Positions 10,227 to 21,163 of a DNA stretch of 64,000 nt are shown one piece after another. The stretch's first letter is position 1, and the number at the start of each line of letters is the position of its first letter. The notes under the pieces are model-generated. The model was not told where the DNA came from. It did no database searches and saw nothing but the letters and a program-made list of their open reading frames with translations. The stretch comes from Brachypodium distachyon (lineage: Eukaryota; Streptophyta; Magnoliopsida; Poales; Poaceae). Where the stretch lies: assembly GCF_000005505.3 (NCBI RefSeq), contig NC_016134.3:11700624-11764623 (forward strand), read 5' to 3'. The position numbers were made by a program, and so were the translations under genes.

Positions 10227-13200
10227 ATGGCCAGTGCATCTGTGTGCATTAAGGCTCTAGCACTGTTAGCCACCGTGCTGATTTTGGCGACATTAGCCGA
10301 TGAATCCAGCAATAACCGAGAAGCTCTGCTCTGCCTCAACTCCCGCCTCTCCATCTGGAACAGCACCACCTCGCCGGATTTCTGCACCTGGCGCGGCGTG
10401 ACCTGCACCGAGACGACGCAACCTCCGGCGGCCGCCAAGGTGATGGCCTTGGACATGGAAGCACTCGGGCTCACCGGCGACATCCCGCCCTGCATCTCCA
10501 ACCTGACCTCTCTGGTGAGAATCCACCTGCCCAACAACCAGCTCTCTGGCCATCTCCCGCCGGAGCTCGGCCAGCTCACCAGGCTCCGGTACCTCAACCT
10601 CAGCACCAACGTGCTCACAGGCGAGATCCCCGTGTCGCTGTCGTCGTGCGCTGGTCTTGAGGTCCTGGTGCTCAGCAGAAACTCCATCGGAGGTGCCATC
10701 CCGCCAGAGCTTGGTGCGCTTCGCAACCTTTCCTATCTTGACTTGGCCATCAACAAGCTTTCCGGAACCTTGCCGCCCTCGGTGGGGAACCTCTCATCCC
10801 TTACAGCGCTCCTGCTTTCGCAGAACCAGCTGCAAGGAAACATTCCGGATCTATCCAAGATATCAGGCTTGCAATTCCTTGACCTCTCGTATAATAGTCT
10901 ATCAGGGACAGTTCCCACATCCATTTACAAGTTGTCACTGCTGACTTTTCTTGGGTTGGCCAACAATAATCTTGGAGGAACACTGCCTTCTGATATGGGA
11001 AACAGCCTCTCTAACATCAACATACTAATGATGTCTAATAATCATTTTGAGGGTAACATCCCTGCATCGCTAGCCAACGCCTCCAAGTTGGAGTTCATGT
11101 ATCTCGGAAACAACTCGCTGAGTGGGGTGATTCCTTCTTTTGGCGCCATGATGAATTTGCAAGTCGTAATGCTGCACTCAAATCAGCTGGAAGCTGGAGA
11201 CTGGACATTCTTCTCATCCTTGGCAAACTGTACACGGCTGAAGAAACTGAACTTGGGTGGAAATAACTTAAGGGGGGACTTTCCAGTCAATTCTGTAGCA
11301 GACCTGCCCAAAACTTTGGACGGTCTGACTCTTCAGTCTAACTACATCTCTGGTACCATTCCACTGGAGATTGGTAACCTGTCCAAAATATCCCTGCTTT
11401 ATCTTGATGACAATCTTTTCACAGGGCCTATACCTCCTACTCTTGGACAGCTGCACAATTTGTTTATCCTTAAGCTATCAAAGAACATGTTTTCCGGAGA
11501 AATTCCGCCTTCAATTGGTAACCTGAATCAACTGTCAGAACTTTATTTGCAAGAAAATCAGTTAAGTGGAAGCGTACCAACAAGTTTAGCCGGCTGCCAG
11601 AAATTGGTGGCTCTAAACCTATCTAGTAATACCCTCACTGGGAACATCAGCGGTCTCATGTTTAGCAAGCTGAATCAACTGAGCTGGTTACTGGACCTAT
11701 CGCACAACCAATTCACATACTCCATACCAGTAGAACTTGGTAGCTTGATGAACCTTGGTTCCTTGAACCTTTCGCATAACAAACTCGCCGGCAAAATCCC
11801 ATCAACTCTTGGTGCTTGTGTTCGGTTGGAATCACTTCGCTTAGAAGGAAACCTCCTGCAAGGAAGCATTCCCCAATCACTGGCGAACCTCAAGGGGGTC
11901 AAAGTGCTAGATTTCTCAAGGAATAATTTATCCGGTAAGATACCAGAATTCCTTCAGACATTCACCTCGCTGCAATACCTAAATATGTCCTTCAACAACT
12001 TTGAGGGGCCAGTCCCCACAGGTGGAGTCTTTACCGGCACAAACAATGCTTCTGTCCAAGGAAATCCACACCTTTGTTCATCTGTTGGAGTCAATGATTT
12101 TCCTAGGTGCTCTACTTTGGTATCTAAAAGAAAGCACAAGTTCATTGTTCCATTGTTGGCAGCTCTGTCAGGTCTTGTTGGAGTGGCTTTGATCTTAAGG
12201 CTGTTCTTCTCTGTTTTCAATGTTTTGAGGAAGAAGAAGCGGAAGTCCAGTGAATCGATTGACCACACATACATGGAGATGAAAAGGCTAACATATAATG
12301 ATGTAAGCAAGGCAACAAACAGCTTCTCTCCAGCCAATATAGTTGGCTCTGGGCAATCTGGGACAGTGTATAAAGGCCAGATGGATGGAGAAGACACCAT
12401 GGTAGCTGTTAAAGTGTTCAAGCTTGATCAATATGGTGCAGTTGGTAGCTTTGTTGCTGAGTGCAAAGCATTGCAGAACATCCGTCACCGAAATCTCGTG
12501 AAGGTGATAACTGCATGCTCCACTTATGATCCGATGGGGAATGAGTTCAAAGCTCTAGTGTTCGAATACATGGCTAACGGTAGCCTTGAAAACCGGCTTC
12601 ATGCTAAGTTCCACAAGCACAATGCTGATTTGGGTTTGGGGGTGAGGATATGCATAGCAGTTGACATTGCTTCTTCACTGGAATACCTTCATAACCAATG
12701 CATCCCACCAGTTGTACACTGCAATTTGAAGCCAAGCAATATACTCTTTGATGACGAAGATACTGCATATGTCTGTGACTTTGGGCTAGCAAGGTTAATT
12801 CGTGGTTATTCATCTGGGGTTCAGAGCAACTCAACAAGCACAGTTGGACCAAGGGGATCTATTGGGTACATTGCTCCCGGTGAGTAGGTTTAATATTGAG
12901 CACCCGTAATATATATCAAAACTAATCTGAATTAGTATAAGTATATCTTTTGAAAATATCTCTCATTGTTTTGCTTCTCTGAAATTTTTGTTTCAAACAT
13001 TGCAGAGTATGGCATGGGAAGTCCAATCTCAACTGAGGGTGATGTATACAGCTATGGCATTATTATTTTGGAAATGCTAACAGGGCGACGACCTACTGAT
13101 GAGGCGTTCAGGGATGGCCTTACACTCCGCAAGTATGTAGGGGCATCACTTTCAAAAGTTGAAGACATTCTTCATCCCAGCCTTATAGCAGAAATGAGAC

Positions 13201-13394
13201 ATCCACATGCTGATCATACCCCAAAAGCAGAAGAATACAGAATAACTACACGGATGGGTGTCTGTGCCCTCCAACTCCTTAAACTTGGCCAGATATGCTC
13301 GGAAGAATTACCGAAAGATCGACCAAGCATGCATGAAATTTATAGTGAGGTAATTGCAATAAAAGAAGCATTCTTCTCTATGAATAGCTACTGA
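10227..13394 (+). CDS. LRR receptor-like kinase, LRR-XII (Xa21-like) family
   Basis: Exon 1 is 10227-12879, the intron 12880-13005 (GTGAGT...TTGCAG), and exon 2 13006-13394; 1013 residues. The join restores the conserved IAPEYG, and the intron position within this motif is typical of the family. Order: signal peptide (about 1-25), LRRNT-type region (NREALLCL, CTWRGVTC), about 20 leucine-rich repeats, a Cys pair near HLCSS...FPRC, a transmembrane segment starting FIVPLLAAL followed by basic KKKRK, then a kinase domain. The glycine loop GSGQSGTVYKG, Lys729 (VAVKVF) and DFGLAR are present. The catalytic loop reads HCNLKPSN: as a non-RD kinase it has Cys before the loop residue, but the proton-acceptor Asp is Asn833. 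Family members are plasma-membrane immune receptors; this one may have weak or no phosphotransfer. The C-terminus after RPSMHEI is short, as usual. Reading frame otherwise intact. Confidence 0.93.
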
Positions 13395-13526
13395 AAAAGG
13401 TTGGAAATATAGAATATAGATTTGTGCCTCACCTATTTTGATTTTCTCTAAAACTTTCTTAATTTAGAAAGTTAGATAGTTATGTAATAATGGTACTATC
13501 ATTATGCATTGATGTTTGCTGGACTT

Positions 13527-13533
13527 AAATAAA
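13527..13533 (+). terminator. Possible poly(A) signal of the receptor kinase
   Basis: AAATAAA lies about 135 bp after the stop at 13394, in an A/T-rich stretch. Plausible near-upstream element for 3' end formation; position is the only evidence. Confidence 0.35.
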
Positions 13534-15636
13534 GGCATATTTATATATTGTCAAAATGAACTTTGCTTCGGTGGAAAACCTCATAGCTATGTTTCGCTGC
13601 TTTCATCATGCAGATGAGGGTGAGTGCCCTAACCCTGGTCTGTGGACCTTAACCTAGGTTACCATGTGACATAAATACTCTGTTTCTTTAACTAGCATTT
13701 TGAAAAACTGTATGATGCAAAATATAAGACAAAATATCTTGTGGAAACAGCTGCTGATACACTGTGGGGCTAAAGGTCAATCAGATTTGATATGTACAAA
13801 AGGGACAATATAATGAATAGTAGTGGACAATAAAAAAATCACATGCTAATTAAAGTTATTTTGTAGCTTATAAAAGAAATTGGGTTTTACATTGGAATTT
13901 TACATGTTTATATAACAATGCCTCGTATGCAAATGGTTTTAATGAAGTTTTAACCGTGGTTTCACTGGATATTTTAACATATGATATTCAAAAAAGAAAT
14001 GGAGAACAATGAATCTAAACCTGCATGAAATTTGCTGAGCACTTGGTGTTTTGTAATTTGTATATCCGATAATGTTTTAGTTAACATCTGTAAGCTATCA
14101 TCACTGGCAGAAAAATAGGCACTGTATTCTAATACTACTATGGAAGTTTGAGTCAAGGATTTTTTTTTCTCCCCACTATTTATACTGGTATTTCTTAAGT
14201 TACAAAATAGCAACAGGACAACTTGAGGACACCAGACACAAAGCTTGCATGTCAGATCCCAAACAAAAATAAAGCTGACCACTTAACAACCGATGGAATA
14301 AAGGTACAGTATACAACATAGAAAACGCACAACGTGTTGGAAAGGTACCATCATTTATAGCAGAGTTTGCTACGAAATAAAAGCTCTCACCGGCTGATGG
14401 CTAAGAGCCTAAGATAAATGTACAGAAGTATACAACATTATGCAAATTGAAATTGAACTGTATAGACATTGGCTAAAATTATGGAAATATGATCATGCTA
14501 AATAGTGCGACACTGGTATATATATGGTGTTTGAAATTGTAGAAACAGTTCGTCCATGCCAAAGTGAGATAGTATCTTTTCTAAATTGCGCAAGGACCCA
14601 TCAATGGAGACAAAGATTTTCCGTATCTTCCAATCGTAAGACCGAGCCAACTATTTTTGGTATCTCCTAAATCTGAAAACTCAACTTTTTTTTTCAATCT
14701 CTCATATCTGAAAGACCCAATTGCAAAATGTTTGTTCCATCAATATTCATGAAAACTAACTACCTTGTTGTTAAAGTTAAAAACGCTGCAAATGCACTCT
14801 GTTTCTTCCCACAGTTGGAGCATTGGGTAATGCAATACAAAATAATTAGAAACGGTAATTCAATAGGAGTTACATGTTTATCCCTAGCTTTAGTTAATGC
14901 CCATCCTTTCTCATAATTAGAATGTCACTCCTTGTTAAGTTTGATTGCACCACCATTCTGCCAGAACATGTTTATCCCTAGCCTTAGTTGTTATTTCTAC
15001 CAATTTGCTTCATATCTCATCATGCTAAAACAGGAAATGTTGATACCAACTAATTCATGTCAGAGCGCTATAAATAACTTTGTTCCCTTCTTATGAACAT
15101 AATGTAGGTTTGAGCGATTAGTGCTTCTAGTAATTGATTGTTTCTGCAAAGATATGTATAGTTTTTTGGTCAACATAGCAAGAGAAAAGCCATCTACATT
15201 AGAACCAATAGAGCATTTACATGTGCACACGGGAAGTCTATTAGTACATACATACTGATTGACGCTATGCGCTCCTTGATGCTATATGTATATGTACAGA
15301 ATTAAGATCGCATTTCTATATGCAAACACTGGCAGAAATTAGCAGAGTAACGGAATGGAGAAATAATAGCATACACATAAAAGGCATGGTGTGTGTTTGA
15401 GGAGAATAAAAGAGCAAACACCAGTATAACTAAGATTCTTCTGGCTCAAAACAATCACAGGGCCAAATCCAATCAGAAACTTATTTGTTGTCAAGGGGGC
15501 AAGGGGCATGTATGGATTGCTTCTAGCATTCAGCATCAGGATTAATTTAATGCCTACCCTGTGGAGCCAGGTTCTTATGATTAATACAAACAGTAGGACC
15601 TGATGAATCACTTGTATGGAGTAGGAACTGGATTGG
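13534..15636. other. Intergenic, no gene seen
   Basis: A/T-rich, with only short frames lacking motifs (for example a 102-codon minus frame at 13974-14282 with no recognisable content). No terminal inverted repeats or LTR ends were found by eye. Confidence 0.4.
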
Positions 15637-15689
15637 TTGTTTGTAACGCAAGTACTAACAATGCGACAGCAAACAATCAAAAAACAGAA

Positions 15690-16135
15690 CATGACGAATC
15701 ACTCACCTCGAAACGCAAACACTGATGCATCTTCTCCGATCTCAACCCTGCGAGTCTGCGACCCACCCGTTGCTGTGGAAGCTCGCCCTCTGATTGCCCC
15801 CACGCCGCTGCTGCCGGTTGCCCTAGGCCGCCGCAAATCGCCTCTGCGGAACCCCCTGCTGCTGACAAGCGCTGCAGCCTCCGGTCGCCCCGACATCGCT
15901 ACTGCCGCCTGCCGGCCGCCCTGGGCAGCCCCAAATCGCCTCTGCGCCGCCACCCGCCGCCGCCGCAGGGAGCCGCAGCCTTTGTTTGCCCTCCCGTCGC
16001 CGCTGCCTGTTTCACTAGCGGCGCCGCTAATCACCCGCGTGCTGCCCCGCAGCGGACCACGCTCGCGTCGTCCTGCGGCTGACCGGCCGCCGCTGGCTCC
16101 CCGCACCTCGCCGCTTTTGGTTCCGATTTGAGTTA
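15690..16135. other. GC-rich island with open frames on both strands
   Basis: An abrupt GC-rich block within A/T-rich surroundings. It is open for 164 codons on the plus strand and 160 on the minus strand, both rich in Ala, Arg, Pro and Gly, as any GC-rich DNA would be. On the minus strand it could be a first exon or leader of a lost gene. No motif supports a protein, so no coding call is made. Confidence 0.3.
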
Positions 16136-17205
16136 CAAAAAAAAATGAGAGATGGGATAGGAGAGAATCATAGATGTACAATGATTGGCCAAAAACTAAT
16201 CTTTATTTTCATGATAAACCATATTTCAATATATCCAATCTATTCTCTTGCCTAACTAATTTAGAAGAAAATAATGGAATATTGTCTCTTATTTGGATAT
16301 GGCCCATCACACTTGTCTTATCTTAGTAAGGAAAAAAAAATATAAAGACTATACCGCAACGAACATGTTACAAAACATCTGGCCCGTACTTCCATAATGG
16401 TAGTAGATGATAAGTTGAAGCAGCATGATGCATCCAGTTTTGCTACAGAGCAAATACAAAGTTTATGCCACGGGACATGAACTCAGAACGATAGGCACAT
16501 AAAAGCAGACTCTTGAGCCTTGGAGGATTCATAACAGTAATCACGGCTTCACGGGACATGAACCTCCAGCCATTCATTTTCAGGGATATATGCTCTTGCT
16601 CCTAATTCGCCATCATCAGACAGATTTAGGGTCCTGTCAGCAGATTTAGGGCTGTGCAACATAATTTCAGTGAGAAATAACACTAGAACAGCAGAGTAAC
16701 CAAGCACCAACAGGGCACAAAATATGGAATAATGGAAGAATACGTGGATCGTACTTTCATGGATTAATAGTTCAGATTCAGGCCTAAAACAAATCAAATT
16801 AGCCATGAGGAAACTGCAGGCATGCATGAGCCAAGAAAATAAACTTGGGTTTGCTGCTGCTACTAGTCTACTACTATACTGCAACACCAAGAAGCTGCAA
16901 GACTGCAATTATATCCAGAACTCTGTAACTTTGAATTGACAAACTACATCTGCGATAGTATATAGTATACTCCACTAGTACTAGGAAAACTTGGAGCAAC
17001 TTGGAGTACCATAATTAAAAAGCAAACTGCAAAATTCATTTTACTCATAGTTCAGGATCAACTTCATAATTCAGAACGAACAGAAAGCTGCTCAAGATCG
17101 CAACATCGGCACAGCAGAGCAAACAAAATAGTTTATCAGAACCAGGCAAACAAATTTGCTGAAATTGAACTTATTATCTGCGCATATCATCCATCCATCC
17201 ATATT
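16136..17205. other. Intergenic / probable 3' flank of F-box gene 1
   Basis: A/T-rich, no motif-bearing frame. The last 200 bp before the F-box stop at 17206 could be its 3' untranslated region on the minus strand. A 119-codon minus frame at 16549-16908 has no recognisable content. Confidence 0.35.
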
Positions 17206-19029
17206 CTAGTAGAAGATCCTATTCTCCGGTTTATTCATCGCCCAACCTTCGATCTCCTGCCTCAATTCAGTCTGAATCCTTAGCGGCCCCGGGACGAATC
17301 CACAGTAGAGTTCATCAAGAAGCGGAGCATTGCAGAGCAAGAACTTGGCCAGTGTCCTCTGCGCCGTGCCGCCATGGTAATGCACCAGGTTGATCTCCCT
17401 CACCTGGTCTGCCAAGCAAGGAATCATGGCGCTCGGTGCGTCGAGGACTTCATAGGGGTTGTAGTGCTCAAGATGGTGCACGTCGTGAAGCTCCCGTTCC
17501 TTGCAGCCCAAGTGCCGGCCAGGGAGCCACCTGTCCCAACGCGGCGGCGGAGGCTCTGTTTGGAAGACCAACGTGAGCACCTCCAGGTTCGGGGCATGCT
17601 GGAGGATCCTGCTCATCGTGGCGACGATGGCATCGTCATTGTGTGGCAGGCATCCGCTCATCTTGAGGTGGCGGAGGCTCGAGAATACCGGGAGGCTTAT
17701 GAAGGTGGCCTTGTCAATGCCGGAGCCCAGGCGAGCTGACTGCAGGTGGAGGTGCTTCGTGCCTACGAACAGCTGCAGAAACTCCCTGAGCCTGGTGAGC
17801 TCCTCCTCTGATGTGACCTCCTCACTGCAGATGTCGACGTTGCACGACGCGATCGACAATGGCCGCGAGTCGTCGCTGCCGGGCATGGTCAGGAAGGACG
17901 TGTTGGGGATGGCGCCGTGGTACTCGAAGGCGCGAAGCTCCGACGCGTCAATGGCGACGCTGGTCAGGTTGTGGCAGCAGCGGAGGGCGAGCCTGCGGAG
18001 GCACGTGGTGCTGAGCACGGTCACCGTGTGGCAGGCCTCGAGCGTGAGATCGGCGAGGCGCGGGCAGGCGGATACGTGTCTCTGCACTTCTTCCATCTCG
18101 TCAGAGACGTAGACGAGGAGCAGCTCCTGGAGGGACGGCAGGCTGATGGCGGACGGCGGCGAGAGCCTGCAGGGCCCGATGCGGAGCATTCACAGCACGT
18201 CGCAGGAGAAGAGCCCGCTCGGAACCGTGTACTCGGGCTCCGGCAGCGATGTGGTCTCGTCGTCTTTGGAGGAGACGGCGTCATCAGCGTGTTCCCAGGC
18301 AGAGGAGATTGCTTCAGCGATAACATCAGCGCCGTCTTGTTCCCGGAGCGAGTTGTCCTCATCATACTCGCTGCATTCGTCAGACTCAGAGGTCGCTGCC
18401 GCAGAAGAAACGTCCTCGTCGGTGTTGTCGTCGTGCTCCCCGATGGAGTGTGCGAGGAGCGAATCATTGCATTCCGAGATTTTGGATTGCTCCTCCCCGT
18501 CCTCCTCCTCCGAGGAAACCGCGCGGCGTAGGGAGTAGCTGCAGAGGCCGGTGCTGTAGAGGCGGAGGTCGAGCTGGAGGTCGGTGTCGGCCTGCTTCAG
18601 AGCATACGAGAGCCACTGGTCGGCCGTGCGCGAGTCATCGAGGCAGTAATTGTACTTGTGAACGCGGAGCGCACGCAGTGGCAATGCGCCGCCGCCAGAA
18701 CCTGCCCGGTGCCGATGACGTGCGAGGAGTGCGGCGGTGACGGTGTCGGAGAATGGCGGCGGCGGGTTGGGGTCCTCTGTGGTCCTGAGGCGGCCAGAAG
18801 AGTCGTAGGTTAGGATGGGGCTCTCCCTCTCCACCAGCGAGACAGTGTGGACGGCGGCGTAAGTGTAGCGCCATCGGGACGAGAGCGCGGCTGCGCGCGC
18901 GGCCTCCTGCGCCGGGAGGAAGGAGACGACATGGCCCAGCACGCTGTTGCCCAGCTTACTGATGCGGTCGTCACCGCCGGTGATCTGAAACTTCAATCGA
19001 CGGCATTCCTGGTTCCGGGGCAATACCAT
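17206..19029 (-). pseudogene. F-box/LRR gene 1, one nonsense codon
   Basis: From an ATG at 19029 a single frame runs about 608 codons to a TAG at 17206, interrupted only by one TGA at 18190-18192. N-terminus: F-box (residues about 20-60: ISKLGNSVLGHVVSFLPA, then AALSSRWR). Middle: a long acidic Ser/Glu/Asp linker (about 180-260). C-terminal half: LRR-like FBD-type region (CRLSPPSAISLPSLQELLL, CPRLADLTLEACHTVT, HAPNLEVLTLVFQTE, LCNAPLLDELYCGF). F-box proteins recruit substrates to SCF ubiquitin ligases; the target is unknown. In the paralogue at 59240 the same position is CGA (Arg), so this stop is a CGA-to-TGA change. The part before the stop keeps the F-box but loses the LRR half. Its ATG lies 24 bp after the reading-frame end of F-box gene 2. 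Confidence 0.75.
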
Positions 19030-19053
19030 CAAGCTTGTGTTTCCCTTTCCTTC

Positions 19054-20728
19054 TTAATTAGCCACCCAGGTCTCAACCTTGCGATTCATGTGCTCATGCA
19101 TCCTCCCGTTCCCGTCGTCCACACACATCTCTTCCAGCGCCATTCCGTTCTCGGCGAAGAATTTGACCAGCTTCTTCCCGAAGCAGTTCGTCTTCTCGGG
19201 TCGAAATTCCAAGCTCACATGTCTTAAGCTATCTCGCACTAGCACACTCAAGGCAGGGATGTCAGAAACCTCGCCATACTCACCAGCATCGCCATTGTCT
19301 CCTTCGAGAGGAACCATATGGTTCAATCTTCAGCGGCCAAGGAAATGGCTAATGGAGCCGCTCAGATCGTCTCGAGATTTCCTCCCCAGAAACTCTCGCA
19401 CATAGTGACTGTTTTTGTGAGAATCCCCTTTCGTCGTGGTGAGGTTGATCCGGAGATGGCGGAGAACGGGGGAGGTCCACAGCAGGTTGACGATGGCCAC
19501 CGCCGCGGTCTTGCCCTTGGGCCTGTGCACTCCCTCCAGCTCGAGGCGCTCGAGGGCATTTAATGCCGGGCGCATGCACTCGGTGGTCTCCGGTGGGAGG
19601 TTGACGGCGATGTCCTCGAGGCGGTACACCGCCAGCTTGAGCTCCTTGACGCTGACCATGTCGGAAAGGAATTGCCAGAAGAACATGCGGTTCCGAGCCC
19701 GGAGTGGATCATCGCTGCGCCTATGATGGAAGCATGGGCTTTCAGAGGTGAAGCGCAGGTCGGCCCGTGCCAGGTCCGGCGGCGGCGGGCAAAGCGAGAG
19801 CCGCCGCAAGAGTCCCTGTACCTGAACCGCCGCAGCCTGGGCGCGTCGATCTCCACGGCGACAGCAACGCCGGAGCCGCGGAGCGTCCAGCCGCACTGGT
19901 CAAGCACAGGCGCCGTGGCCGCCGGGCAGCGCAGGCGGAGCACCTCTTCCTCCTCCTGCCCCTCACCATTCTTCCTTTGTGTTTCTGCCGCGAGAAGGAC
20001 GAACTCGAGGTGAACCACGGCGAGGCCCGGCGCGGCGTCGACGAGCTCCTGGAGGTGCCCCAGCGGCACGACGCAGTGGAGCAGCCGCAGCGACGCCAGC
20101 CGCGGGAACGCGACGCCGCCGGCCGGCATCGGCATCGGCATCCGGATCAGCTCGCAGTTGGTAAGGTCCAGCACGCGCAGCGTCTCGGACGGGAGCGCGC
20201 CGAGGCCGAGACTGCAGAGCCCGATGTCGGACGAGGAACCGGGCTCCTCGACCAGGCGCGCCGCGATGCCGTAGTGCGTGACGGCGACACGGAGCTCCTC
20301 GACCCGGCGTGCCGCGGGGCGGGAGAGCAGACCGCCGACCACGTCGATCTCCTGCAACGACCAGCGGCCCGCGCCGTCGCGGTACAGGAAGTCGTTGGCC
20401 AGGATGCTGCTGTCGGCGTCCAGGTTGAAGGTGAGCCTCGTGACCGGGTCTTCTCCTTCTTCGTCGGCGGCGGCGTCGAGCGCCGACCTGGCGCCGGACG
20501 CGAAGCCGTCCCGCAGGGAGAGGATGCGGGCTATTCGGTCGTTCCTGGGGAGGTCGAGGAGACGGTCGGGGACGCGGATCTCGAGGTTGACGGCGGCGGA
20601 GGCGCGCCAGAGCGAGCGGAACCGCCGCAAGAGCGCGCTCGTGGACGCGGCCGCCTTTGAAGGGGCGAAGTGGAGGATGCGCCGATGAGGTCGTCGGAGA
20701 GATCCGAGAGGCGGCCGCCGCCGGCCAT
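19054..20728 (-). pseudogene. F-box/LRR gene 2, two frameshifts and a stop
   Basis: The start is an ATG at 20728 (MAGGGRLSDLSDDL). Compared with paralogues at 49789 and 63032, one base is missing just after DDL in the F-box, moving the rest into the frame that continues MRRFRSLWRASAAVNLE. A second single-base loss near 19825 (after RRFRYR, where gene 5 keeps one more C) moves the frame again to LARADLRFTSE, ELKLAVYRLEDIAV and LELEGVHRPKGKTAAVAI. An in-frame TGA then follows SHFLGR, and the conserved C-terminal block (LEFRPEKTNCFGKKLVKFFAENGMALEEM) runs to a TAA at 19054. All F-box, LRR and FBD-like parts are present but broken. Non-functional as drawn. Confidence 0.75.
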
Positions 20729-20764
20729 GGTGGTGACCGATCTCGATGGGGATTCTGAGTCGAT

Positions 20765-20832
20765 TTTGGGCTGGGGCACTGGGCCTTGATTTCTGAACGA
20801 GGGCCGCTTCCCTCTGGGCTATGCCGAGAGCA
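20765..20832 (-). promoter_or_regulatory. Promoter segment shared by F-box genes 2 and 5
   Basis: On the minus strand, agcccagag, gaagcggccctcgttcagaa and atcaaggcccagtgccccag lie just above the ATG of gene 2. Almost the same sequence lies above gene 5 at 62889-62945. The GGCCCA elements resemble site II motifs of plant core promoters. Shared sequence is seen; the promoter role is inferred from position. Confidence 0.5.
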
Positions 20833-20934
20833 GAGATCTGGCCAGAATTCTCAACCGCCTCAAAGCCATATACTTCTGGGCTTCCTCGTTTATGTACGAA
20901 AAAAAAATCACAGTTAAACTACAAACTAAAATTG

Positions 20935-21163
20935 TAATTTGCAGATCGGATCAGCAATAATTACCTACGGGATGCAGAAAAGTTGAGTAAAATTGTGTAC
21001 TCTCAAAATTTGCCTAAATACAGATGTATCTATATGTAAAAGGGTCTAGATACATTAATATTTCGACAAGTAATTCCGGTCGGATCCTCCCTGACTTCAA
21101 GACATGAGTGGTTACGTACGTTATCCACTATTTCTATCATAAATTTCGTAGATTGGAAAAGTT
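20935..21163. repeat. Segment duplicated at 25740-25945, copy 1 (split by solo LTR)
   Basis: Shares ataattacct, gggatgca, atgagtggttac, gtagat and gaaaagtt with 25740-25945. It continues after the solo LTR at 22927 (aaattagattattctttaag versus aaatcggattatcctttaag). The second copy carries neither the solo LTR nor the MITE and so represents the pre-insertion state. Confidence 0.7.
21000..21088. mobile_element. Stowaway-like MITE remnant
   Basis: Carries agatgtatctatatg, gggtctagatacattaatat and ttcgacaagta, the internal phrases of short Stowaway elements found elsewhere in this window, but its outer CTCCCTC ends are decayed. The related sequence at 25740-25860 lacks it, which supports insertion after that duplication. 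Confidence 0.5.

Noticed and set aside
12880..12887. Receptor kinase ending at the TAG near 12887
   Set aside because: This is intron read-through; a GTGAGT donor and TTGCAG acceptor restore the APEYG motif and the rest of the kinase domain.
15637..16181. Overlapping 160-164 codon open frames on both strands
   Set aside because: GC-rich sequence keeps several frames open at once; the residues are low-complexity Ala/Arg/Pro/Gly and no domain motif is visible.
17374..20688. Long plus-strand frames opposite F-box genes 1 and 2
   Set aside because: Antisense shadows of high-GC coding sequence; the minus-strand reading carries the conserved F-box and LRR blocks.
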